NCBI GenBank assembly: GCA_946411505.1 | Contig: CAMKEG010000002.1 | Location: 348,852 to 412,851, forward strand | Source of the DNA: an uncultured Treponema sp. | GTDB lineage: Bacteria > Spirochaetota > Spirochaetia > Treponematales > Treponemataceae | DNA: 64,000 bases | Reading direction: 5' to 3' | Part shown: positions 1-8,079 of the stretch, piece after piece | How positions within the stretch are numbered: the first letter of the stretch is position 1 | How the letters are laid out: each line of letters starts with the position of its first letter | Notes under the pieces: generated by a model | What the model saw: only the letters and a program-made list of their open reading frames with translations | Databases searched by the model: none | What the model was told of the DNA's origin: nothing | Position numbers and translations under genes: made by a program

Positions 1-116
1 TTTGCGGGAGCCGTATTTGAATTGCGGCTCAAAACCAAATCCAAAAAACGCGAGACAAAATCAAATTCGCTTTCAGGAACCATGCGCAATTTTTTTTCTA
101 AAGTTGAGTACGGCAT
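1..116 (-). CDS. Small antitoxin-like protein, 5' part only
   Basis: This minus-strand gene runs off the window start and is too short for the ORF track. It opens with ATG at base 116 behind a strong Shine-Dalgarno (TAAGGAGGAA on the minus strand). The visible N-terminus reads MPYSTLEKKLRMVPESEFDF and then continues VSRFLDLVL. Such a start (short helix, a VPE motif, then a hydrophobic helix) resembles small DUF2281-type antitoxins of type II toxin-antitoxin pairs. Only 38 residues are visible, so the family is a guess from the N-terminus and no partner toxin can be seen. Confidence 0.45.
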   Translation of the reverse strand, partial: MPYSTLEKKLRMVPESEFDFVSRFLDLVLSRNSNTAPA

Positions 117-308
117 AGTTTTCCTCCTTAAAGTTAATTATATCACAAACTTTTGATTTGGCAAAGTCTTGCATTACTCCAACCAATTCTCCACCTGCAG
201 GCCGCGATAACCATATTCGCGGATAGCTATTTTGTCAATCAAAAATGGCTATTTTAAAAAATCCGTCCTGTCCAAGCGTAACATTTTTTTCGTTCGTTTA
301 TTTTAAAC

Positions 309-338
309 TTGACTAATGACAGAGCGTGATTATATAAT
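309..338 (+). promoter_or_regulatory. Sigma-70 promoter of the envelope operon
   Basis: TTGACT at 309-314 and a perfect TATAAT at 333-338 are separated by 18 bases. The site lies 20 bases before the ATG of the first envelope gene, leaving room for the TAAGGAG Shine-Dalgarno at 346-352. No other promoter-like site is evident in 130-308, which otherwise appears empty. Confidence 0.75.
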
Positions 339-358
339 TGCGTTTTAAGGAGTTTATT

Positions 359-1075
359 ATGAAAAAAATTGCAGTTGTTGTTTTGGCGCTTGCCGTTCTT
401 TCTTCGACAAGCGTTTTTGCGGCCAAAAAAGGAAAAGAGGCCAAGCAAAAAATTGAAATCGTGGACCGCCCCGGCATCGCTCTCGGAACCGAGATTCCGG
501 ATTGGGTTGTTTCTGTGTTGGAAGGGGAGAACAAGAAAATCGCCAAGTCTTTGAAAATCGACCTCAAGGACTATCAAATTTTCGTATTCTCCAACCAGGG
601 CAAGGACTTGGAATTCTTAAAGACTTGGACGGACCAAGTTGACGTCCAGCGCCAGGTAGCCAACTCATTCTCCATCGCCGTAGGCCAGAGCGCCAACGCC
701 GTGTTCCAAGGAACAAGCGGAGACGAATCCAAGAAGAAGATGGCCATCGACCAAAGCGTAAAGGCTCTTTCCACGATGGAAATCAACGGCTTGCTCAAAG
801 AGTCCCAGTATTGGATTCAGTTCAGAAAGCCCAAGCAGGGAGTCAAGATTACAAAGAAGTCTCCCGAAAGCTCTTTTGACTACTACTACGAATACTATGT
901 CGTGTTCACGATGAACCGCGCCATTTACGAGTCCCAGCTCAACGCCGCCTTGAACGGAATCGAGGACAACGCTTCCGAAACCGTTTTGTTGAAAAAGGCC
1001 TTGAGCGAAAATCTCCGCGCGCCCTTGATTGACAAAGTCAAGGACGCGTCTGTCGAATACGATTTTGAAGAGTAG
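359..1075 (+). CDS. Secreted LPP20-like protein, first gene of envelope operon
   Basis: The ORF track begins at a TTG inside the -10 box. The real start is the ATG at 359 behind TAAGGAG. The product has 238 residues with a signal peptide (charged MKK, hydrophobic core, VFAA cleavage region) and no lipobox cysteine, so it should be released into the periplasm. The mature part contains an IPDWVVS stretch and a later segment rich in Tyr (YYYEYYVVF), similar in layout to LPP20-domain proteins. Homology is judged by eye only. It is followed after 14 bases by the LpoB-like gene, and the run continues to base 4647, so it is probably the first gene of one envelope transcript. Function is not known. 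Confidence 0.55.
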   Translation: MKKIAVVVLALAVLSSTSVFAAKKGKEAKQKIEIVDRPGIALGTEIPDWVVSVLEGENKKIAKSLKIDLKDYQIFVFSNQGKDLEFLKTWTDQVDVQRQVANSFSIAVGQSANAVFQGTSGDESKKKMAIDQSVKALSTMEINGLLKESQYWIQFRKPKQGVKITKKSPESSFDYYYEYYVVFTMNRAIYESQLNAALNGIEDNASETVLLKKALSENLRAPLIDKVKDASVEYDFEE

Positions 1076-1089
1076 ACTGGAGCCGCCGA

Positions 1090-1689
1090 ATGAAAAAGAC
1101 ACTTTTAATCTTGACGGCGGCGCTCGCTTTGGCGGGCTCCGCTTTTGCCAAGGCCGTAAAGCGCGGCGGCAACGCGGACCTCACTCCCTACTTGAACGAC
1201 AACGATTGCCGCGCGATTTGCAAGGACATAGTTGACCAAGTCATAAAGAACCCCCGCGTCGCCAAGTTTGAGGAAAAAAACGGCCGCGCTCCGATTGTTA
1301 CGATTGGAAAAATCAAGGACCAGACCGGCGAATTCTTTGACACGCAAATCATCGCCAACAGCCTTAAGACCGCCGTTCTCAACAGCGGCGTCCTTGAGTT
1401 CATGGCCAACTACGACGTCCGCGACGACATGCGCGACGAAGTCATCGGCCAGCAGGACCACAGCGCCGAAGACAAGGCCAAGGAGCTTGACGAAGAGGAC
1501 GCCGCCGACTACATGCTCACCGGCTCCGTAAAGCTTATGGTTCAAAACAACGGCAAAAAGCAGGAAAGGACATACATCGTCAACATCGAGCTTGCGGATT
1601 TGCAGACGCACAGAACGGTCGCGATGTTCGAGCCTTCCGAAGCCACAAAGGACTATTTGAAAAAAACGGCAAGCGTAAAAAGCAAGTGA
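1090..1689 (+). CDS. LpoB-like penicillin-binding protein activator family
   Basis: This 199-residue secreted protein has a signal peptide ending GSAFA and then a domain with the layout of the LpoB fold: an opening helix (CKDIVDQVI), a strand with PIVTIGKIKDQTGEFFDT, a helix with LKTAVLNSG, an acidic linker, then ADYMLTGSVKLMV. In E. coli LpoB is an outer-membrane lipoprotein that stimulates the peptidoglycan synthase PBP1B. Here the lipobox cysteine is missing, so membrane anchoring as in E. coli is not expected. GGAG at 1079-1082 serves as the Shine-Dalgarno. Its neighbours (LPP20-like and COG3014-like) form the same set seen in other diderm bacteria. Activation of a penicillin-binding protein is inferred from family only. 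Confidence 0.7.
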   Translation: MKKTLLILTAALALAGSAFAKAVKRGGNADLTPYLNDNDCRAICKDIVDQVIKNPRVAKFEEKNGRAPIVTIGKIKDQTGEFFDTQIIANSLKTAVLNSGVLEFMANYDVRDDMRDEVIGQQDHSAEDKAKELDEEDAADYMLTGSVKLMVQNNGKKQERTYIVNIELADLQTHRTVAMFEPSEATKDYLKKTASVKSK

Positions 1690-1706
1690 CTCTTTAAGGA
1701 ATGATT

Positions 1707-3191
1707 ATGAAAAAAAGAGCCGTCGCATGCGCGGCGCTTGCCGCCGCGCTTGTTTTCTTTTCGTCCTGCGTTTCCACAAACAAAACCGACGCGGCCGACA
1801 TCCAAGCCTCGTCGGAAAAGTCCTCCAAAAAGCAAAAGGCCAAGCCCGTAAAAAAAAGCAAGTTTGACCAAGACGCTTTTGACGAGGCTTACGCAAAAGG
1901 CGACTACGCCGTTTGCGCGGGAATGCTGTTGGGAAAAGGCGACAAAAAAAATCTTGTAAAAAATTCGCTTGACGCGGACATGTTGGTTTACTTCACGCAA
2001 AACTACACGACCGCCGGAAAGAGTTTTCTTGACACTTACGCGATGATGCAGCAAACCGTTTCCGAAATGACTGCCGGAAAAGGCTTGGCCGCGTCGCTCG
2101 GCGGAGAAAATTCCATCAAGTATTACGGCGCCGAATACGAGCGCTATTTGGCTTGGTCAATGCGGCTCGCCAGCGCTTTGGCCGCCAAGGAAAACGACGT
2201 CGCCAACGGAATCATGAAAGATTACGTCGGCACGTTCATGGACGAAATCCAAGCCTTGCGGGCCCAGAACGAGGAAATCGCGCGCGGCTCGGAGGAAAAG
2301 CTGGACAGCGACGAATTCAAGCGGGCCGCGGAGTCTTTGGAAAGCGCGGGCCTTGACTTGGGCGTTTCCGGCATGGTCAACGCAAAGCCGGCCGCCGCTT
2401 CCGCAAAGTATGAAAGCTCGCCTTTCTTCAATTATTTGGGAACCTTGGCCTACGCGGCCAACAAGGATTTTGACCACGCCCAGGAATTCGCGGCGCTTTA
2501 CAATGTCGACAAGTCGCTTGTGAATGACGCGGTAAAAGTTCCGGCGGGAAAAGGCCGGCTTGAAGTGGTCGCCTTTTCCGGAACCATAGGAAGGCGAAGC
2601 GACGCCAGCGAAGGAAAAACGCCCTCGTCATTTTCGCTTCCAATTTCCGGAGTCGGAATCGTCACCTTCCATACAAAAATCGCGTATCCGGTTTTCAAGG
2701 AGCAAAAGCATGCCATAGATTCCGTGCGCGTCACCCTTTCAAACGGCGAGTCCAAAAAGGCCGTCCTTGTGGAAGACTTTGACGAGGCCGTAAAAATCGA
2801 TGTCGCGCAAAAGGCCCGCGGAGCCTACAGCCGTTCCGTTTTCCGAAACGTCGTAAAAAATTCCGCCGCCGCCGCCAGCGTCATAGCGGCCGGAATCGCT
2901 GTCCGCCAGGCTTCCGACAACGCCATCGCGTCCACGCTGGCGCAAATCGTTTTTAGCCAAGCGGTCGCCGCGGCTTCCGAGGCCATTGTCAACCTTGAGC
3001 GGGCCGACGTCAGGCAGGGCGTTTACTTTCCCAACAAGGCCAGCGCGGCGGGCTTTTCCGTCGACCCTGGAATTTACGCCGTCACGCTTGAATACATGAG
3101 CGGGCCTAATGTCGTTGAGAAAAAGACAATAGAAAAAGTCGTCGTCGAAGGCGGCAAAGTCAACGTTGAGGTTTCTTTATGCGAAAAATGA
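1707..3191 (+). CDS. COG3014-type outer-membrane lipoprotein
   Basis: I choose the ATG at 1707 rather than 1701 because the TAAGGA Shine-Dalgarno sits six bases before it. The 494-residue protein has a classic lipoprotein signal (VFFSSC), so Lgt, encoded later in this window, would lipidate it. Residues 50-240 are helical and TPR-like (AYAKGDYAVCAGMLLG, then FFNYLGTLAYAANKDFDHAQ). The C-terminal part has a beta region (VGIVTFHTKIAYPVFKEQ), an Ala-rich helix around VIAAGIAV, and a final beta segment. This order matches the uncharacterised COG3014 family, which often sits beside lpoB-like genes. The gene overlaps the next one by 13 bases, so the two are probably translationally coupled. Biochemical function is unknown. 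Confidence 0.65.
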   Translation: MKKRAVACAALAAALVFFSSCVSTNKTDAADIQASSEKSSKKQKAKPVKKSKFDQDAFDEAYAKGDYAVCAGMLLGKGDKKNLVKNSLDADMLVYFTQNYTTAGKSFLDTYAMMQQTVSEMTAGKGLAASLGGENSIKYYGAEYERYLAWSMRLASALAAKENDVANGIMKDYVGTFMDEIQALRAQNEEIARGSEEKLDSDEFKRAAESLESAGLDLGVSGMVNAKPAAASAKYESSPFFNYLGTLAYAANKDFDHAQEFAALYNVDKSLVNDAVKVPAGKGRLEVVAFSGTIGRRSDASEGKTPSSFSLPISGVGIVTFHTKIAYPVFKEQKHAIDSVRVTLSNGESKKAVLVEDFDEAVKIDVAQKARGAYSRSVFRNVVKNSAAAASVIAAGIAVRQASDNAIASTLAQIVFSQAVAAASEAIVNLERADVRQGVYFPNKASAAGFSVDPGIYAVTLEYMSGPNVVEKKTIEKVVVEGGKVNVEVSLCEK

Positions 3192-4258
3192 AAAACGTTT
3201 TAGCAAAGGCTGCCCTTTGCTCTTTTATTTTGCTGGCCGGCGGCCTGTCGTTCGCGGCCAAGGCTAAAAAGCCCGCAAAAGCCGCCGCTTCAAAAATGCC
3301 TGACTGGGTCAACCAGCCTTCTTTGGTATACCCCAACTCGGCTTACATAACTTATGTAGGTTCGGCGGCTGACAGGAACGCCAGCGAGGCAAGCGCGCTT
3401 CAAGGCTTGGCCGCGATTTTCGGCCAGTCCGTAAAGTCCGAGTCAAACGCCTCCAGCAGGATGGAACAAGCCAAGGCCAGCGGCTTGGTGGCCACGACAA
3501 GCGTCCAGGCTTTCAGCCAGGACGTCAAGCGTGTCGTTGACGTTGACTGCTTGGTCGGCGCGGAAATCAAGGAATATTGGCAGGACGAGAAAAGCGGAAC
3601 TTGGCATGCTTTGGCGCTTTTGGACAAGGCCAAGGCGGTTGACATCTATTCAGCAATGATAAAGAAAAACGCAGCCGCGATTCCTACAGTCCTAAAAGGG
3701 GCAGAGGGCGACAAGCTTTCGCTTGACGCCTTTGCCGCCTACGACTTTGCGGAGGACATCGCGATTGAAAACGAAGGCCACTTAAAAAAACTTTCGGTCA
3801 TCGACCCCGATTCCGTGGACGGACTAAAGTCATTCTGCCCCTCGTCAAAGGGCCTTCACGCAAAGAAGATGGAAATAGCCAAGCAAATTCCGATTTGCGT
3901 GCAAACCTTCAACGACGACCATGGCCGATGCAAGGAAGCCTTCAGCCAGGCGATTTCGGAAGCGGGCTTCCGTGGAACTACCGACGCCTCCGTCCGCTAC
4001 GTCTTGATAGCCAAGTTTGAGTTTGAGCGTTCCGACACCAAGGACAAAAAAACCGTCCGCTGCCGCTACAACTGCGAAAGCTACATCAACGACTCGTTGA
4101 CAAGCCATCAAATCGTTCCCTTCACCGTCACGGGCCGCGAAAGCCAGACCGACTACAACGAGGCGCGGATAAAGGCGGAAAAGGCGCTTGTGGCCAAAAT
4201 CAAGGCCGACTTTGGCAAGGCCTTCAACGATTACCTAAAAAATTTGGTCGCACAATGA
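3179..4258 (+). CDS. LPP20 family secreted protein
   Basis: The 359-residue product has a signal peptide (MRKMKNV, hydrophobic core, LSFAAKA). The mature start PDWVNQPSLVYPNSAYITYVG followed by an alanine-rich helix is the hallmark of LPP20 proteins, a family first named from a Helicobacter surface lipoprotein. Unlike that lipoprotein it has no cysteine at the cleavage site. Two starts are possible. ATG 3179 has GAGG seven bases upstream; ATG 3188 would make an ATGA overlap but lacks a Shine-Dalgarno, so 3179 is preferred. Two cysteine pairs (SFC, PIC, GRC, CRYNC) may form disulphides. The gene overlaps both neighbours, indicating a tight operon. Role unknown. Confidence 0.7.
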   Translation: MRKMKNVLAKAALCSFILLAGGLSFAAKAKKPAKAAASKMPDWVNQPSLVYPNSAYITYVGSAADRNASEASALQGLAAIFGQSVKSESNASSRMEQAKASGLVATTSVQAFSQDVKRVVDVDCLVGAEIKEYWQDEKSGTWHALALLDKAKAVDIYSAMIKKNAAAIPTVLKGAEGDKLSLDAFAAYDFAEDIAIENEGHLKKLSVIDPDSVDGLKSFCPSSKGLHAKKMEIAKQIPICVQTFNDDHGRCKEAFSQAISEAGFRGTTDASVRYVLIAKFEFERSDTKDKKTVRCRYNCESYINDSLTSHQIVPFTVTGRESQTDYNEARIKAEKALVAKIKADFGKAFNDYLKNLVAQ

Positions 4259-4647
4259 AAGGTCTTTTTACGCTCAAAGCGGCCCTTTGTCTTGCCGCCA
4301 TTCTTTTTTTCCGCTTCCAATTTGCCGCTCCGGCCTTTTCGGAGATTGTGGATTGGAAGGGAGTGGAGCATGGCCTTGAGGCGCGGCCCAAGTGGGTTTT
4401 CAAGTACATAAAGGGCGGCAACGAAAAGGCCGTCCGAAGCAGGTTTGGTGTCGCCGCAAATTCAAAAATCGTCTTGGGCGTAGGCCGCTCCCGGGATTTG
4501 GAAAAGGCCAGGACGGCCTCCCAATTGGAGGCCCAAAAAAAGGCCGCCAACATTTCCCCGAACCTTTTGTTTCTATATGAATACTGGGAAGAGGACGACG
4601 AAACTGGCTTTACGGTGTATTCCATTTATGAATGCAGGCGGCGCTAG
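4255..4647 (+). CDS. Small secreted protein ending the envelope operon
   Basis: This is a 130-residue protein with a long hydrophobic signal (LCLAAILFFRFQFAAPAFS). It begins at an ATGA overlap with the LPP20 gene. The middle (PKWVFKYIKGG, then VLGVGRSRDLEKARTASQ) looks like a shortened LPP20 core: PxWV, a GxG turn and an Ala-rich helix. I read it as a small LPP20 relative, but I cannot verify this. It is the last gene before a promoter-bearing gap of 171 bases. No terminator is clear after it. Confidence 0.6.
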   Translation: MKGLFTLKAALCLAAILFFRFQFAAPAFSEIVDWKGVEHGLEARPKWVFKYIKGGNEKAVRSRFGVAANSKIVLGVGRSRDLEKARTASQLEAQKKAANISPNLLFLYEYWEEDDETGFTVYSIYECRRR

Positions 4648-4723
4648 CGTTCGCTTCCCTACATTTGTATAGAAAAAAAGATTGAATTCAATTTAATTTT
4701 ATTCAATTTTTTATGAAAAACTA

Positions 4724-4752
4724 TTGCATTTTTTCACAATGCGCTTTATACT
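4724..4752 (+). promoter_or_regulatory. Promoter of pflB
   Basis: TTGCAT (4724-4729) and TATACT (4747-4752) are spaced by 17 bases and lie 66 bases before pflB. A TTCACAA sequence, identical to a half-site of the redox regulator Rex, sits in the spacer at 4733-4739. A palindrome ATTGAATTCAAT lies just upstream at 4681-4692. The surrounding 4648-4818 stretch is AT-rich and non-coding. Confidence 0.7.
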
Positions 4753-4818
4753 TAAAATCAAGAGAATTGAAGAAGGACTGCATGTCGTTTCTTTCAAATA
4801 TTTTATGGAGGCATTTTT

Positions 4819-7155
4819 ATGAGAGAAGAGTGGAACGGTTTTAAAGCCGGCCGTCTTTGGCAGGACGAAGTCAACGTCCGCGAATTCATTCAGCTGAACT
4901 ACACTCCGTACGACGGAGACAGCAAGTTCCTTGCTGGTCCTACGGAAGCCACAAAGAAACTTTTTGACGAGTTTCAGCGCTTGCAAAAGGCCGAGCACAA
5001 CAAAAAGTCAGTCGGCCTTGACGGAAAGGAGCGCTCTGGCGTTCTTGACCTTGACACTGACATCGTTACTGGCATCACAAGCCACAAGCCCGGCTACATT
5101 TTCGCCGACGGCTCAAAGAAAGACTTGGAGCAGGTTGTAGGACTTCAGACAGACAAGCCGCTCAAGCGCGCTTTCATGCCTTTTGGCGGAATCCGCATGG
5201 CCGAGCAGTCTTGCGAAATGTACGGCTACAAGCCCAACGCCGAGTTGCACAAGATTTTCACTGAGTATCACAAGACTCACTCTGACGCGGTCTTCCAGGT
5301 ATACAGCCCCGAAATCCGCAAGGCCCGCTCAGCCCACATTTTGACCGGTTTGCCGGACACATACGGACGCGGACGCATCGTAGGCGACTACCGCCGCATC
5401 GCGCTTTACGGAATTGACTTCCTTATCCAGGAAAAGCAAAAGGACTTCGCCAACATCGGCGACGGAACGATGACCGACGACGTAATCCGCCTTCGCGAAG
5501 AAGTCGCCGAGCAAATCAAGGCCTTGGGCCAGATGAAGGAAATGGCCGCCATGTACGGTTTTGACATTTCAAAGCCCGCCAAGACAGCCAAGGAAGCCTT
5601 CCAGTGGCTCTACTTCGGCTACCTTGCCGCCATCAAGACTCAGAACGGCGCCGCCATGTCAGTTGGCCGCATCGCCACATTCCTTGACATCTACATCGAG
5701 CGCGACCTTAAGAACGGACTCATCACGGAAGAGCAGGCCCAGGAACTCGTCGACCACATCGTAATGAAGTTCCGCATGGTCCGCTTTGCCCGCATTGAGT
5801 CTTACAACCAGCTTTTCTCCGGCGACCCGATTTGGGCCACATTGGAAGTTGCCGGCCTTGGACAGGACGGCCGTCCAATGGTAACAAAGAACGACTACCG
5901 CTTCCTCCACACATTGGAGAACATGGGACCGTCGCCCGAGCCCAACATCACGGTTCTTTACTCAAAGCGCTTGCAGGAAAACTTCCGCAGATACGCGGCC
6001 AAGATTTCAATCGACACTTCTTCAATCCAGTACGAGAACGACGACATCATGCGCCCGATTTGGGGAGACGACTACTCAATCTGCTGCTGCGTTTCAGCCA
6101 CTCAGACAGGAAAGGAAATGCAGTTCTTCGGAGCTCGCGCCAACTTGGCCAAGGCCTTGCTTTATGCCATCAACGGCGGAAAGGACGAAGAGGCCGGCTT
6201 GACGCCCGGCGTTCAGGTTGGACCGGACATCGCTCCTATCACAAGCGAGTACTTGGACTACAACGAAGTCATGAAGAAGTACGACACGATGCTTGAATGG
6301 CTCGCCGGCTTGTACGTCAACACGCTCAACGCGATCCACTACATGCACGACAAATACTACTACGAAGCCGCCGAGTTGGCCCTTATCGACACCAACGTCC
6401 GCCGCACGTTCGCCACGGGAATCGCGGGCTTCAGCCACGTAGTCGACTCGCTCAGCGCCATCAAGTACGCCAAAGTCAAGGTTTTGCGCCGCGACATCGA
6501 CATCGTCGACAAGAAGGGAAAGAAGGTTTTCGCTCCCAACATGGCCTACGACTTCAAGGTGGAAGGCGACTTCCCCCGCTACGGCCAGGACGACGACCGC
6601 GCCGACGAAATCGCCAAGTGGCTCCTTAAGACTTTCATCGGAAAAATCAAGAAGCACCACACATACCGCAACGCCGAGCCGACAACTTCCATCCTTACAA
6701 TCACTTCAAACGTGGTTTACGGAAAGGCCACAGGCGCCTTGCCCAACGGCCGCCCCGCCCACGCTCCGTTCAGCCCTGGAGCCAACCCCTCTTACGGCGC
6801 GGAGACAAAGGGCTTGGTCAAGAGCTTGAACTCTGTCGCCAAGGTTCCCTACGAGTATTCTTTGGACGGAATCTCCAACACTCAGACAATCAATCCGAGC
6901 GCTTTGGGACATAGCGAAGACGAGCAGATTGACAACTTGGTCAACGTTATGGACGGCTACTTTGAGAAGGGAGCCCACCACCTTAACGTCAACGTCTTTG
7001 GCGTTGAAAAGCTTAAGGACTGCCAGGCTCACCCCGAAAAGCCCGAGTACGCCAACTTCACGGTTCGCGTTTCTGGCTACGCGGTTCGCTTCATCAACCT
7101 TACAAAGGAACAGCAGGACGACGTTATCGCCCGTACCTGCCACGCATCGATGTAA
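4819..7155 (+). CDS. pflB: Formate C-acetyltransferase (pyruvate formate-lyase)
   Basis: This glycyl-radical enzyme converts pyruvate and CoA to acetyl-CoA and formate in anaerobic fermentation. The 778 residues are slightly more than the 760 of E. coli. The catalytic cysteine pair lies in a CCCVS run at residues 422-424; the last two match Cys418-Cys419 of E. coli. The radical-bearing glycine is Gly753 in RVSGYAV near the C-terminus. The activase gene follows. The last residues read ARTCHASM, where most relatives have ARTF followed by a few residues. These codons form one arm of a perfect hairpin that spans the TAA stop. The start ATG at 4819 is preceded by TTATGGAGG about ten bases upstream. 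Confidence 0.97.
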   Translation: MREEWNGFKAGRLWQDEVNVREFIQLNYTPYDGDSKFLAGPTEATKKLFDEFQRLQKAEHNKKSVGLDGKERSGVLDLDTDIVTGITSHKPGYIFADGSKKDLEQVVGLQTDKPLKRAFMPFGGIRMAEQSCEMYGYKPNAELHKIFTEYHKTHSDAVFQVYSPEIRKARSAHILTGLPDTYGRGRIVGDYRRIALYGIDFLIQEKQKDFANIGDGTMTDDVIRLREEVAEQIKALGQMKEMAAMYGFDISKPAKTAKEAFQWLYFGYLAAIKTQNGAAMSVGRIATFLDIYIERDLKNGLITEEQAQELVDHIVMKFRMVRFARIESYNQLFSGDPIWATLEVAGLGQDGRPMVTKNDYRFLHTLENMGPSPEPNITVLYSKRLQENFRRYAAKISIDTSSIQYENDDIMRPIWGDDYSICCCVSATQTGKEMQFFGARANLAKALLYAINGGKDEEAGLTPGVQVGPDIAPITSEYLDYNEVMKKYDTMLEWLAGLYVNTLNAIHYMHDKYYYEAAELALIDTNVRRTFATGIAGFSHVVDSLSAIKYAKVKVLRRDIDIVDKKGKKVFAPNMAYDFKVEGDFPRYGQDDDRADEIAKWLLKTFIGKIKKHHTYRNAEPTTSILTITSNVVYGKATGALPNGRPAHAPFSPGANPSYGAETKGLVKSLNSVAKVPYEYSLDGISNTQTINPSALGHSEDEQIDNLVNVMDGYFEKGAHHLNVNVFGVEKLKDCQAHPEKPEYANFTVRVSGYAVRFINLTKEQQDDVIARTCHASM

Positions 7156-7198
7156 ACATCGATGCGTAACGAGAATTCCCGCTTCGCGGTAATTCTCG
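7142..7198 (+). repeat. CGAG-clamped paired hairpin A, across the pflB stop
   Basis: Hairpin 1 (7142-7167) is a perfect 12-bp inverted repeat, ACGCATCGATGT, whose two-base centre is the AA of the pflB stop codon. It is followed by AA and hairpin 2 (7170-7198): CGAGAATT pairs with AATTCTCG, then an inner CCGC/GCGG stem with a TTC loop. The same two-part plan recurs after rplL, rpoC, rpsG and the gene after rplQ, and before livH. There is no U-run, so it is not by itself a terminator. A perfect palindrome GTTGTACAAC follows at 7207-7216. Confidence 0.7.
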
Positions 7199-7221
7199 CA
7201 ACTAAGGTTGTACAACTTGCA

Positions 7222-7255
7222 AAGCCGGCGGCGGTTTTCGTCGTCGGCTTTTTTT
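7222..7255 (+). terminator. Intrinsic terminator between pflB and pflA
   Basis: A 12-bp stem (AAGCCGGCGGCG with CGTCGTCGGCTT, two G-U pairs) and a five-base loop are followed by a run of seven T. It should end much of the pflB transcript and so keep the activase level below that of the enzyme. Confidence 0.8.
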
Positions 7256-7279
7256 GACTACAAAGGATAAGGTGCGTTT

Positions 7280-8029
7280 ATGACTGACGGCTACATACAT
7301 TCAATAGAATCATTCGGCGCGGTGGACGGGCCGGGAATGCGCCACATCGTGTTCACCGCTGGCTGCCCTATGCGCTGCAAATTTTGCCACAACCCCGACA
7401 CTTGGAAAATGGACGAAGGCAAAAAAATGTCTCCGGCCGACCTTTTGCAGGACGCCATAAAGGACCGCGCCTACTGGGGAAAAAAGGGCGGAATCACGGT
7501 GTCCGGCGGCGAGCCCTTGATGCAGCTGGACTTTTTGCTTGACTTCTTTACGCTGGCCAAAAATGAGGGCGTCAACACTTGCATAGACACTTCCGGCGCG
7601 CCCTTCACAAAGCAAGGCGAATGGTTTGAAAAGTTTAAGAAACTTATGGATGTGACCGACCTTTTGCTGATGGACATAAAGCACATCGACCCGGAGGAAC
7701 ACAAGGAGCTTACGGGGCAGGACAACGCCAACATCGTCGAAATGTTCCGCTACCTTGACCAAATAAAAAAGCCCATTTGGATTCGCCATGTTTTGGTTCC
7801 CGGAATCAGCGACAAGGACGAATACTTGGAAAGGACGCGCGACTTTATCCGCTCGCTTCATAACGTTGAGCGCGTCGAAGTTCTTCCTTACCACACGCTT
7901 GGCGTGGCAAAGTACAAGGAGCTTGGCATTCCATACCGCTTGGAAGGAGTTCCTTCTCCTACGGCGGAACGGGTTCAAAACGCGCGCCGCATTTTGGAGT
8001 GCGACAACTATACGGCGTGGAAGGAATAG
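7280..8029 (+). CDS. pflA: Pyruvate formate-lyase activating enzyme
   Basis: This radical-SAM enzyme (249 residues) takes the glycyl hydrogen from PFL to make it active, using S-adenosylmethionine and a 4Fe-4S cluster. The cluster motif CxxxCxxC is CPMRCKFC at residues 29-36. The SAM-binding GGEPL appears in TVSGGEPLMQ. Length and motif order match PflA rather than the longer glycyl-radical activases with extra ferredoxin clusters. A Shine-Dalgarno-like AAGGATAAGG precedes the ATG. It lies 124 bases after pflB, beyond a terminator, so it depends on read-through unless a promoter is hidden; none is evident. Confidence 0.95.
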   Translation: MTDGYIHSIESFGAVDGPGMRHIVFTAGCPMRCKFCHNPDTWKMDEGKKMSPADLLQDAIKDRAYWGKKGGITVSGGEPLMQLDFLLDFFTLAKNEGVNTCIDTSGAPFTKQGEWFEKFKKLMDVTDLLLMDIKHIDPEEHKELTGQDNANIVEMFRYLDQIKKPIWIRHVLVPGISDKDEYLERTRDFIRSLHNVERVEVLPYHTLGVAKYKELGIPYRLEGVPSPTAERVQNARRILECDNYTAWKE

Positions 8030-8042
8030 GCAAGCGCCGTCA

Positions 8043-8071
8043 TTGACCAAGGGCCTTCCTTCCATTATAAT
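8043..8071 (+). promoter_or_regulatory. Promoter of ptsI, eight bases from the ATG
   Basis: TTGACC (8043-8048) and TATAAT (8066-8071) are spaced by exactly 17. The ptsI ATG is at 8080, so a transcript starting the usual 6-8 bases after the -10 box would begin at or within about two bases of the ATG. No Shine-Dalgarno is possible on such a transcript. Confidence 0.8.
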
Positions 8072-8079
8072 ATCGCGCG

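Noticed and set aside
7310-8065. 251-residue minus-strand ORF opposite pflA
   Set aside because: The sense strand encodes pflA with intact radical-SAM motifs. The antisense frame has none.
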